Below are positions 13,401-23,683 of a stretch of 64,000 nucleotides of DNA, in pieces. Within the stretch, counting starts at the first letter, position 1. Each line of letters begins with the position of its first letter. The translations under genes and the position numbers were made by a program. Source of the DNA: Ascoidea asiatica (lineage: Eukaryota > Ascomycota > Saccharomycetes > Ascoideales > Ascoideaceae); the NCBI GenBank assembly GCA_001600695.1, contig BCKQ01000005.1:942593-1006592 (forward strand). Direction: 5' to 3'. The notes beneath the pieces were generated by a model. That model did no database searches and had not been told where the DNA came from. It worked only from the letters and a program-made list of their open reading frames with translations.

Positions 13401-16400
13401 TATCGCGATTCAGTAAACTCAAGGCTGAGTTGTCAAGCACACGAAAGAGAGCTACAGAAGAAAAGAAAGTTCCTAAAACAATTGATTCTCCTATGTTTAG
13501 TTCAAATGATAACTTCTACAAAGAAGATGATACAGTTTATGAATCTGAAGATGATAGTGGTAAAAACCTTTTCACAAATGATAAAAAAAAAACAAGAATA
13601 AAAGATCTCCGTTTGAAAAGTACTAACAGCTTACAGAAAAATGGTGCTTCCCGAATTCAATCAGCTAAAATTTCTGAACAAAAGAGAGAGAAAGAATATA
13701 TGCGAAAAAGATTGAGCGTGAATATGAATCCATTGTATAATAAGCTATTGAGATGGAACTTTTCCAATAACGACAGCTTTCCAGAAGGTGAAAATTCGAA
13801 GTACACTCAAGTCAAAGACTCGTTCTCATCAGTAGATGAATATGTTGAGGTATTCGAACCTTTATTACTTTTAGAATGCTGGCAATCAATTGTGCAATCC
13901 AAGCAAGTTTCTCAAGAAAAACCTTTTCCTATTGTAATTGCTAGTAGAACATCCATTGATGATTTTTTTGATATTTTTGCTTCTGTTAAAAAATCCATCA
14001 TTCAAGATATCAAATTAGGCGAATCAGATTTAATTGTCCTTTCCTACTTAGGTGATTCAATGGCCATAAAGCCTGGTTCTAAGCCTTCTGCTGACGATGT
14101 TAAATCAAGTAATTTTAACTGCTTGGCTAAAGTTAGAGAGATCAAAAACGCTGGGAGAGATTATTGTGACATAATATTACGAGTTAGCTCGTACTCAAAC
14201 TTTAATCATTTCTTAACTCCAAAAGTTGAGTTGACAGGACTTAAGATAATGCAAATGGTAACAATAGAGAGAGAGTATTCTTCTCTTATAGGATTAAGAT
14301 GGTATGATCTCAAAGATTCCATAATTAAGGCAAAGCCAACTAATCCTCCTGTGTTTGAGGATTTTAAAATTTCACAAATGAAGAAATTTTTCAATGTAAA
14401 TGAATCACAAGCTAAGGCGATAATGGGCTCTGTTCATTCCGAAGGGTTTTCACTCGTTCAAGGTCCCCCCGGTACAGGTAAAACAAAAACAATTTTAGGA
14501 ATAATAGGTTACGTGCTAACGGTAAAAGAAACCAAAGCCGGCTCTTTTGCTGCCCCAGCTGAAAAACCTAAGAAAGTTTTAAAAAGAAAAAAAAAGAAAA
14601 TATTGGTTTGTGCTCCCAGTAATGCTGCTGTAGATGAGCTTGTTCTCAGATTACGAAATAGTATTGTGGATTCCGAGGGGAAAGAGTTTTCCCCAAAAGT
14701 TGTTCGTTTAGGAAAGTCTGATGCAATAAATGCAGCAGTAAGAGATTTAACCTTAGAAGAGCAAGTAGAAGCAAAGTTAGCTAAAAGAGGTGATCTTAGA
14801 GAGTCTACTACCTCAACTACTGAACTTCGAGCCCAACATACACAATGTGTAATTGAAAGAGATTCTTTAAAAGAATTAATCCGTTTGGAGCCTGACCAAG
14901 CAAAAAAATCTGAAATTAGAAAAAAATTAAAGGCCGTCATCAATCAAAAAAATGACTTGGGAGAAAAACTAGATGAAAATAGGCAAGCAAACTCAATCAA
15001 ATACCGAAATCGTGAAATTGAAAGGAATCAAATCCAAGAAACGATCCTTAATGATGCAGAAATTATATGCTCTACTCTTTCTGGATCGGCTCATGATTTT
15101 CTACAGAAAATGTCTATGAAATTTGAAACAGTTGTTATTGATGAGGCTTGTCAATGTACTGAATTATCGAGTATCATTCCTTTGCGTTATGGATGTAAGA
15201 AGTGTATAATGGTTGGTGATCCGAATCAATTACCACCTACTGTTCTTTCCCAAGCAGCAGCCTCTTTTTCTTACGAGCAAAGTTTATTTGTGCGAATGCA
15301 AAAGAATCATGAAAAATCTGTTTTTCTTCTTGATGTTCAATATCGTATGCATCCAGCTATTTCTGCATTTCCAAGTGCTCAATTTTATCAGAAAAAACTA
15401 CTTGATGGACCCAATATGGCTGAATTGAATAAAAGGAAATGGCATGATATGTTCCCATTAGCACCATATCAGTTTTTTAACACTAGTGGTAGACAAGAAC
15501 AAAGCTCTAGGTCACGTTCATTTTTTAACAATACAGAAGCCAAAATTGCTCTTGAATTAGTTGAATTTCTTGAAAAGAAAATGCCAGATCTCGGTGGTAA
15601 AATAGGTATAATTTCTCCTTATAAAGAGCAGGTAAGAACTTTAAGGAATACTTTTATAAGGCGATATGGATCAACTATTTTAAAAGAAATAGACTTCAAC
15701 ACTATAGATGGGTTCCAAGGTCAGGAAAAAGATATTATTATTATTTCTTGTGTTAGAGCCACAGGTTCTGGTGTTGGTTTTTTAGCGGATGTAAGACGTA
15801 TGAACGTTGGGTTAACAAGAGCCAGATCTTCTCTTTGGATTCTTGGAAATAAAAATGCTTTAGTTCAAAATCATGTTTGGCGAAGCTTGATAACCGATGC
15901 AGAAAACAGAAATTGCTTAATAAATGCTCTGCCTGGATTTTTGAAAGATGGTAAGTTGAAGTCGGAAAATCAACAAGCTTCTACAAAGCCATATGGATTA
16001 ATTAATGAAAATGTAAATAAAAAGAGAAAGCATTCATCTAAAAATAAAAGCAAACAACGAAAGAAGGCCAAACTAAATGACAAGGCTTCTAATTCAGGTA
16101 CCTTTAATCCTCCAAAAGGCCCCAAAGATAAAAGCCTGACAAGAGCTAAAAAGAATTCCAAGCCATTTAATCCTCCAACCCAGCCTAGATCGCATTCCCC
16201 AACACATTTATCAAATATAAAGAAAAACAGTAACGATTCAGAAAGAAAAAAGAAGGTTGAAATTAATTACAGTGGTGCAAATAATGAACCAAAATTAAGC
16301 CCTTCTTTGACTAATAATCAACTGATAAAGAATCCAGAAAAGAACTCAACAGACTCTATAAAGGATACTAAGATTAAGAAACCTTTTATCAATGCTCTTC

Positions 16401-16597
16401 CTAAAATCAGCTTCAGTGCGGCTGGTCCTAGTGCTAGTAATAAGGCTAATAATAATAATAATTTGCCAAGTACATTTCGTATTGCGAATACTGGAGACAA
16501 CTACATTCCATCCCCTGAAAGGTCTGGAAGATTAAGTTCTCCTTCACCACCATTTTCTCTGACTGATAACAATGATTCCCGAAATATTAGTACTAGC

Positions 16598-16675
<78 letters not shown>

Positions 16676-17218
16676 TTCAACAATTATGAAAATTCTAATT
16701 ATAATGGGAACAAAAGTAGAAGATCTAATGATTCAAATGTAGGAGTAAAGAATAGACTAATTGCAAAAAGTGGTATATTACCACGAGGTCCTGGCCAGCA
16801 TAATATTCCAGTGCCTAGTAAATCAGGGGAATTAAGTGATGAAAATATGAATAGATATTCATCTCTGAATTCAGTTCCGAAAGCAAATAAAAATAATAGA
16901 GATTATCAAAATACTAATTCCAATAGTAATACTATTATCAATAATAGTAATAGTAATCAACATGATAATCATATCAATAGCAATGGTAATTGGAACGATA
17001 AAAATTTCAATAGGAGTAACAATGAGAAAAGTTATGGAAATTTTTCTAATAATACTAATAATTATAACAATGCTAACACTAATATAAATAATCAACAAAA
17101 TAATCAGCAAAACAATCAACAAATTAATCGGCAAAGTAATCAACAAAATAATCAACCAAATAATCAACAAAGGGCAAATATCGATAGAAGGTACGAAAAC
17201 ATGGAAGACTTTTACTGA
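10472..17218 (+). CDS. SEN1: RNA/DNA helicase Sen1
   Basis: 2248 residues, like S. cerevisiae Sen1 (about 2230). It is the superfamily 1B helicase of the Nrd1-Nab3-Sen1 complex that ends transcription of short non-coding RNAs and removes R-loops in the nucleus. The N-terminal about 900 residues form the helical scaffold; a charged linker follows (about 930-1080). The helicase core spans about 1290-1840. It has Walker A GPPGTGKT at about residue 1331, APSNAAVDELVLRLR (motif Ia), VVIDEACQ (motif II), VGDPNQLPPTV (III), DVQYRMHP (IV), DGFQGQEKDIIIIS (V) and MNVGLTRARSSLWILGN (VI). The C-terminal tail has a basic NLS-like segment (about 1850-1870), a run of roughly 26 Asn encoded by AAT (about 16600-16674), and a Gln/Asn-rich end. 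No intron is visible. Confidence 0.96.
16597..16676 (+). repeat. AAT trinucleotide run (poly-Asn) in SEN1
   Basis: Uninterrupted AAT repeat of about 26 codons inside the disordered C-terminal tail of SEN1. It is a likely length-variable microsatellite. Confidence 0.9.
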
Positions 17219-18371
17219 ATCTATGCAACTTTCTGAAGAAGAACTATTTAAGCGATCTCTTTGGAAAGTTCAATTCTTTCATATTATTTTTTAATTCAAT
17301 ATCATGTATTATATGTTTTTTATAACGAAATATATTTAAATAAAAACCTCTTGCAGGAAATAATTTTGCTTGATTATTTTGTTTTTTGAAACACTGGTAC
17401 TTTAATTTAGAGAATTTTGGGAAAATTAAAGATTTGGGGAAGGTCTTGTATGAAGCCCAGGCCTACAGTTAAAGTTTGAGAAAGTGTGGAGATTTACGAA
17501 CGATAATAGTGGTGGTTCAGGGTGCATGTTCAAAGGAGTGATTCCTATTCTATTTCCGGCGTTTTGATACTTACTACTGTGTAAAAACGCGGTACACTTT
17601 ATATATACACTAATATGCATGTGCCCACTAACCACCTGTACAGTTCGGCGTGTTTTGATGTTCCTGAGAAATATACCATTTTTAAGGGGTCATCATTAAT
17701 ACACTAGCCATCTATGGATAGCCCTTAAGTGAAGGAAACAGTGACCACATAACCCGAGAGAGTGTTGTGGACAACACATGAATGTCAGCCTGAATTAGGC
17801 TTGAAATTAGTGCTGATAATTATATTTAGTGGCTAGAAAAGCTCGTGATAGTGCACTGGGTAGCACCTGCATATATTCTGGAGATCCTGGAGACATTCTA
17901 AAGCGGATTGGAGTTGGATTTGCGAATCCGCATTGTCAACCTCCAAAATCCTTTCCTTTCCTTTTCCTGTTCTTGGTGACATTAAATCTTGAGTGAAAAT
18001 ATTTGAGCTCAATTTTTATCAACAAGTTAAAAATTATTTGAGTTAAACAGCTTTCCCAAAATTCGATTTCTTTAGTTTTTTCATTTCATATAATAGCTTT
18101 TGTTAATGCTTTTTTTTTTCCCCTTATGTTATAATTTGAAATAATTCATACACAAATAATTTTATTGCTAACCTTACTTACTTTTTAGAAAAATAAAAAC
18201 AAAAGAGTAAAGTATATATTACAAATTCCATTTTTTTATATTTTAGCAATCTGGAATTTAGTTTCAAAATTTAATACTTTTAAGTAAATAATTTTCAAAA
18301 AGAATACATTGAATCTGAAAAGATACTCACTTTAAGTTCAAAAAAAAATAAAATAGAAAAATATTTTACAA
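17219..18371. other. Long intergenic region upstream of the RGT1-like gene
   Basis: 1153 bp. The first about 200 bp are AT-rich SEN1 3' sequence. 17420-17960 is markedly more GC-rich than the genes around it, without a convincing protein frame. 18000-18371 is AT-rich leader with T-runs. A structured or non-coding RNA in 17420-17960 is possible, but I cannot identify one. Confidence 0.5.
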
Positions 18372-21300
18372 ATGAATATATTAGAAAGTCCTGAATCTTC
18401 GAAGGCTAGAGTGAATTCACTTGCTGCCATAATAAATGAAAAAGATGTCCCTATAATTGGGCAAGATCATACTAATAATGATACAAATGATACTGACACT
18501 AGTATGAGTATCGATGAAAATAATAAATTCAATATTCCAAATATGTCTTATCAGTCAAGCAAAGATAACGATAAAGAAAAAAAAGACACAAATGGCTATA
18601 ATCAAAATAACACTGAGAGTTTAAAACATTTTAATTCCGATGACTATAAAAGTAACCAACCTCAATCAATTGACTCTCAATCTATTTTCAATAAAAAAGA
18701 ACCTCCAAGAAAAAGAAGTAAAGTTTCCAGAGCCTGTGATCATTGTCGTCGTAAAAAAGTACGTTGTGATGCTTTATTTGATCCAAAAACTAACAAAATT
18801 TCAAAACAATGTACTAACTGTTCCAAAGTGAATGATACATGTACATTTGAAAGAATTCCCTTAAAAAGAGGTCCTTCAAAAGGTTACTCGAGAGATTCTG
18901 ATGAGCAATCTTCACGTCACTCTCGTAATAATAGTGAAGGAACAATAAGGTCTCTGAAAAATAATTTACAAACTATTCAGCAATATTCGGGTCCAAATTC
19001 AAATATAAATTCTCCTACTTTACAAAATAAATCTAATCAGCAATCTCAACTTCAACTACCATCACAATCACATTCGCAGCAAGAATTACAATCACAAATT
19101 CAAGCTCAATCTCTGATGAAAAACAGAGCTATTCCTATTTCCCTTGCCAAAAATTCCAATATTATACAATTACCACCAATAAGCTCTTTAGCAGGAGGGT
19201 CTAATGTTGGAAACTCTTCTATCACAGGACCTCCGAGACCAATATTATCCTCAAAAACCTCAAGATCTTCCCTTACTGGGGTTAATAGTATAAATTTAGG
19301 AAATTCTCAAAATATACCTATAAGACCTAGATCTCAATCCGGTCCATTAAGTAATGTTGATTCATCTAAAGCTTTCACAAATACGTTAAATTCTGATACA
19401 TCTAATGGTCAATTTTGGAAAGTTCAATATAATATACCTTTTCAAAAAAGAAACGATTCTTCTGATTCAGTTAGCAGTTTAAATTTTTCAAAATTTCAGC
19501 CGGCTCCTCAACCTCAATTTTCCAGTTTTCGTTCAGCTCCAGGTAATGGTGGCTTTAATGAGCCTGGTTTTATATCAGATTCTGATGACTCTGATTTTAT
19601 TTCTAATCAAAAAAGAATCAGTAATAATTTTTTGCAAAATTCTAGTTCGGGTAGTCAATTCTTAACCTCTAGAGATACTAAAATTACTTTAAGTCCTGCT
19701 GCCTCAATATCAAGTTTATCAAGTCTTAACCAAAACACAAGAGATCTTGATATTAGAAACTCACTGACTAATCAAATTCAATTTCAAAATTCACTAGTAA
19801 ATCAAGCTCAACTTCAATCCCAGCAGCAACAACAACTGCAGCAGTTTCAATTCAATTTCTCACAACCTCCAGGTTCATCCCAACAAGGTTCAAATTTTCT
19901 ATCTAATCCTCACTCAATAGAATCTTCAAAATCTCCTACAGGTTCCCAATTTCCCGGAGTAAATCAAAGACATGATAATTGCCAATTTCTAGAAACGAAT
20001 TTAAATATTTATTACTCAACAATTCATAAAAATTTTCCAATTCTTCCTATCAAACGAGCAACTTTCGAATCAATGTATACTTATATTTCAAGAATAGAGT
20101 CTTGTAGAGTTGTGATTAATTTGTTTAATAATGTTTTACAATTTTTAATCAGTTATTTAAAAGGAGATAATATTAATATTATAGCTTTTAATTTGCCAAA
20201 TAATTCCACTTTAACAGGAAGCTCTCTAGGAAATACCTCTTTTTTAATAAGAGATTTGATTCATCCTTTGTTATCCAAAATTTATCAAATTCATCCATCT
20301 ATTACTTCCAATGCTTCTAGTTCTTCCGAAGCTGAAAATGCAAATCCTTCTACTATTTTAAATATATTTTTACTTATAACAGTTAATGTAGCAAGTTACA
20401 TGGTTGTAATTTCAGGTGAAGAGTATTCTTTATGTTTTAATTTATCCTTTGCGATATTAAATCAGCTAAAAATTTTCAAAAATTTTAAATTATTAATGAA
20501 TTCTAAGAAAGAATTGATTCAAAACTTTGGTGATATTAGTAGTGCTACCTTTAATGATGTAATGAAAGCGCTCAATTTAGATGATATTGATAATGTAAAA
20601 CTAGTCTTTTCAAGACTATATATTACTTCGATAATCTTAGATAATTTAAATTCTCTTTCATTTGGATTGCCTAGATCATTCAGCTCTATAAGACTCGATC
20701 CGGAAATTATTCAATTTTTATTACCTTCTAATGAAGAAGAATTTACTTTTGCTTCTGATCATTATAAAGTTGGTATTCAACTTTGTTGTATCAATGATTT
20801 AAGTAATTTTAATTATGATAATTATGACTTGGTAAAAACTGTTGACTGGGATAATACTAAAATATCTCAGAATAACAAATCAATATCAAGATATTTCTTT
20901 CTTTTCGTCAAACAAAAATTAGAATTTATTGATGTTTTAAGTCAATGCTCCATGATAAAAATAGATACAAAGAATCGATTTGAAGACTACGAAGAAATTT
21001 TCGAAGAATATCAATCCAAATTGCATAGATCCTGTAAAAGATTAATTGGGACTATCTTATCTTTATTAACAACTGTTCAACATCAAAGAAGTTACACAGA
21101 AATTATAATACCTGGAAATAAAAGATTCGAAATTAAACTCTTGCAAACTCCTTTTTTACCATTAATTTTCAAACAGTCAGTCAAACTAACAAGTATAGTA
21201 CAAATTGTTATTAATTCTATGGATTTTAATAAAGATGTTCTTAGTAGATCTTCGAAAATATTAAATGATATAATTTTAATCAATAATAACCTTTCAACTA

Positions 21301-21527
21301 TAAAACCGTTTAATGAAACTTGCAATTATAAGGTCACTAATTTTGATGTCATAAATAATAATCATCTTTCTACTGTTTATAAATCTCCGTATTTGAGTGA
21401 ATTAGAAAACTATACCCAAAGAATTGGTCAGGGTGAAGCTCAGAAAGTGTTTATAATTTGGAAAAATTTGATTGCAGATTTGTTGAGACTGATCAGGGAA
21501 GATGATCTAGAAGGATGGTTACTTTAA
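18372..21527 (+). CDS. RGT1: Zn(II)2Cys6 transcription factor, RGT1/EDS1-like
   Basis: 1051 residues. The zinc cluster is at residues 122-157, with ligands Cys122, Cys125, Cys132, Cys147, Cys150 and Cys157. It is preceded by a basic RKRSKVSRA and followed by PLKRGPSKGY. That downstream linker is, in my recollection, characteristic of Rgt1/Eds1 proteins. In S. cerevisiae Rgt1 represses hexose-transporter genes when glucose is absent and is controlled by the Snf3/Rgt2-Mth1/Std1 pathway. Residues 170-560 are Ser/Gln/Asn-rich and disordered. 560-1051 resembles the helical middle region of fungal zinc-cluster factors, including a segment starting NCQFLETNLNIYYSTIHKNFPILP. The loop between Cys3 and Cys4 is 14 residues, longer than I recall for Rgt1. 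Family is firm; the RGT1 role is inferred from the linker. Confidence 0.8.
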   Translation: MNILESPESSKARVNSLAAIINEKDVPIIGQDHTNNDTNDTDTSMSIDENNKFNIPNMSYQSSKDNDKEKKDTNGYNQNNTESLKHFNSDDYKSNQPQSIDSQSIFNKKEPPRKRSKVSRACDHCRRKKVRCDALFDPKTNKISKQCTNCSKVNDTCTFERIPLKRGPSKGYSRDSDEQSSRHSRNNSEGTIRSLKNNLQTIQQYSGPNSNINSPTLQNKSNQQSQLQLPSQSHSQQELQSQIQAQSLMKNRAIPISLAKNSNIIQLPPISSLAGGSNVGNSSITGPPRPILSSKTSRSSLTGVNSINLGNSQNIPIRPRSQSGPLSNVDSSKAFTNTLNSDTSNGQFWKVQYNIPFQKRNDSSDSVSSLNFSKFQPAPQPQFSSFRSAPGNGGFNEPGFISDSDDSDFISNQKRISNNFLQNSSSGSQFLTSRDTKITLSPAASISSLSSLNQNTRDLDIRNSLTNQIQFQNSLVNQAQLQSQQQQQLQQFQFNFSQPPGSSQQGSNFLSNPHSIESSKSPTGSQFPGVNQRHDNCQFLETNLNIYYSTIHKNFPILPIKRATFESMYTYISRIESCRVVINLFNNVLQFLISYLKGDNINIIAFNLPNNSTLTGSSLGNTSFLIRDLIHPLLSKIYQIHPSITSNASSSSEAENANPSTILNIFLLITVNVASYMVVISGEEYSLCFNLSFAILNQLKIFKNFKLLMNSKKELIQNFGDISSATFNDVMKALNLDDIDNVKLVFSRLYITSIILDNLNSLSFGLPRSFSSIRLDPEIIQFLLPSNEEEFTFASDHYKVGIQLCCINDLSNFNYDNYDLVKTVDWDNTKISQNNKSISRYFFLFVKQKLEFIDVLSQCSMIKIDTKNRFEDYEEIFEEYQSKLHRSCKRLIGTILSLLTTVQHQRSYTEIIIPGNKRFEIKLLQTPFLPLIFKQSVKLTSIVQIVINSMDFNKDVLSRSSKILNDIILINNNLSTIKPFNETCNYKVTNFDVINNNHLSTVYKSPYLSELENYTQRIGQGEAQKVFIIWKNLIADLLRLIREDDLEGWLL

Positions 21528-21724
21528 TGTATTATTGCAAAACAAATTAATACTTTTTTTTCTACGCTTTTGATGAGGTTTTTTTTTCATTTTATACTTT
21601 AATTTCACGTCTTTTTTTTGGTTCTATGATTATGATAATACTTTTTATATTCATAAACTACAATAATTATTAAAAGTAATTTATTTTGTAATTTTTTTTA
21701 TTTATAACGAAAGTAAATTATTGT

Positions 21725-22861
21725 TCATCTTCCAGTTTCGCCCCTAGTTTTTTTCCATTCTTCAGACCCACTTATTCTTCCTTCTGTCTTTTGTTCAATT
21801 ACAGAGGAAAAAGGGTTTTCATTTTCTTCTAAAAGTAATTTTTTTCCTTTCAATCTTCGAAACTCAATATTGTCTCTTATGCAAGCATTGAATTTATCAT
21901 CTCCATCCAAGAAAAATTTCGCTTTAACATTAAGAAAAACAATCAATTTTTTCAATGATTCTTCACTAATCGCTTTTCTCATAGATTGCTTTACCAAATA
22001 TTTAGAAGATAAATCTCGAAAGTTTTCCTTGCTTATACCAAAAACATAGCTCATTTTTTTCCCCCAATTTTTAGTATACAAACTTGGCTCGTTATAACAA
22101 TTTTCACAAGAGTCAAGATGTATCCAATTTTTTAATGAACTAGAATAATATTCATTCCAAACATGATCTTCTTTATTCCAGATATATCTGGCATTTAACC
22201 CAAAAGCTCTTAAAACTAACATAAAGCAATTTGCCCATTCACCACATCGCCCTTTTTTTGTTGTTAATAATGTTTTTGGATTATTATATCTAGGAAACAT
22301 AATATTTTGTTTACATTTTCTACATTTGTAACACTCAACATTTATTTTTTCTCCATCTTCTGTGAGTGTGGATTTATTTCCAATAGCATCAATTTGACTT
22401 TCATCTGTATTTAAACAAGTTTGATTCTCACAATGAGGTTTATTAACCCATATAAAAAAATCATTTTTGAACCAATTTAGCAACTCCATTGCAAGAAAGT
22501 CTTCATGATTGTATAACAAAAATTCCTTTTCATCTTTTTTATCTTTATTATCTTTATTTGTAGCGATGTTTTGTTTCTTTGTCTCCTGTTCTTTAAGTCT
22601 TTTATCAATATTCTGATAAATTTTTTCAATATCCACAACTTCAAATACCTTTTCTTGATAATCGATATTTTCATACTTTTGAATCATATCTGATAAATTC
22701 ATTATCTGAGACACAAATGGTGTCATAGGAATATGATCTTTAACATCTTTAGTTAGGGAAAAATATGTTTCATCAATACTTTCAAAAACATATTTACGAT
22801 ATGCTTGAATAAGCTCAGTAGAAAAGTTTTTAAATGAATCCTTATTTTGAGATGAAGCCAT
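21725..22861 (-). CDS. PNG1: Peptide N-glycanase (deglycosylating transglutaminase-fold enzyme)
   Basis: 378 residues (S. cerevisiae Png1 is about 363). It removes N-glycans from misfolded glycoproteins exported from the ER for proteasomal degradation. The transglutaminase-like triad is visible: Cys206 in GRCGEWA, His233 in EDHVWNEYY and Asp250 in WIHLDSCE. Zinc-site cysteines precede the core: Cys144 and Cys149 (spaced CX4C), then Cys180 and Cys183 just before MFPRYNNP. The first pair is wider than the CX2C I recall in the yeast enzyme. A charged Lys/Asp insert lies at about residues 90-115. It converges with the RGT1-like gene (198 bp apart) and diverges from the ERI1-like gene. Confidence 0.95.
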   Translation of the reverse strand: MASSQNKDSFKNFSTELIQAYRKYVFESIDETYFSLTKDVKDHIPMTPFVSQIMNLSDMIQKYENIDYQEKVFEVVDIEKIYQNIDKRLKEQETKKQNIATNKDNKDKKDEKEFLLYNHEDFLAMELLNWFKNDFFIWVNKPHCENQTCLNTDESQIDAIGNKSTLTEDGEKINVECYKCRKCKQNIMFPRYNNPKTLLTTKKGRCGEWANCFMLVLRAFGLNARYIWNKEDHVWNEYYSSSLKNWIHLDSCENCYNEPSLYTKNWGKKMSYVFGISKENFRDLSSKYLVKQSMRKAISEESLKKLIVFLNVKAKFFLDGDDKFNACIRDNIEFRRLKGKKLLLEENENPFSSVIEQKTEGRISGSEEWKKTRGETGR

Positions 22862-23225
22862 TATTGGAAGTGAGATTTTGTTGGTTTTTATTCAAATTAT
22901 TTTAGATTGATTATGAAGAAGCTTTAATTGAGATAATATATTTAGTTAACTGATAAAGGCATTGCTTTCTCATATTTATCTGGTAACATTAGCTACAGTA
23001 GTAATAATTGTTATCTTGGTTTTAAGAAAAGTGAAAGGGTTTCTTGACCGTGGAACAAATTGACATTCATTTCTTTCCATCGAATATCATTAACACTCAA
23101 AATAAATCAAAATGAAATCTAAACGTTCAAAGCACCATTTTGATGCATTATTCATCAAGTTCATTTAATCAAACTCTAATCCTTATGAAAGAGCTGTAAG
23201 GTGATAGCTTTTAGGTTAAAGAGAG
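22862..23225. other. Divergent promoter region PNG1 / ERI1-like
   Basis: 364 bp shared upstream region. AT-rich, with no motif I would defend. Confidence 0.5.
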
Positions 23226-23549
23226 ATGAATAATCATATGGCCAACAACATAAAAGAAGATACTGGTAAACGATTATTATATTATGGAATTTTAATACTT
23301 TTTTCAACATTTTTATTCACATTTCTTTCTTTAGGCTTGGTTTTGAATCTCTGGGATCCATTCAATTTAAGATATATACTAAACTACAACATTTTCAATT
23401 CTGATTATCCTTCTGATTTTCCTGTGGAAGATTATTATCTTTATGCTTTATTAGCATTGCCTATAATTCTTTGGGTTTGGGTTGGGTTTTCTTGGTTAGG
23501 AATGAATCTTTTCACACATGCTAAAGGTGCTGGTAATGATGATAGTTGA
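23226..23549 (+). CDS. ERI1: GPI-GlcNAc transferase small subunit, ERI1/PIG-Y-like
   Basis: 107 residues with two predicted transmembrane segments (about 18-43 and 70-90). The second is followed by WLGMNLFTHAK. The pattern LYALLALPIILWVWVGFSWLG then MNLFTHAK resembles the second membrane helix and short cytosolic tail of mammalian PIG-Y and yeast Eri1. That subunit belongs to the ER complex that transfers GlcNAc to phosphatidylinositol, the first step of GPI-anchor synthesis; in S. cerevisiae Eri1 also binds Ras2. The luminal loop contains NLWDPFNLRY. A second Met at residue 5 could be the start. It is longer than S. cerevisiae Eri1 (68 residues). The call rests on a short, diverged family. 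Confidence 0.65.
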   Translation: MNNHMANNIKEDTGKRLLYYGILILFSTFLFTFLSLGLVLNLWDPFNLRYILNYNIFNSDYPSDFPVEDYYLYALLALPIILWVWVGFSWLGMNLFTHAKGAGNDDS

Positions 23550-23683
23550 TTATTTAAAAAATTTAAATTTTACTTTTACAATTCGTTTTGGAAACTAAAT
23601 AATTTGGAACTAAAACAAAAAAAAATTTATATACAAAATGTTATTTGGTATTATTCTATTTACAACTTTCTAATCATTCATAA

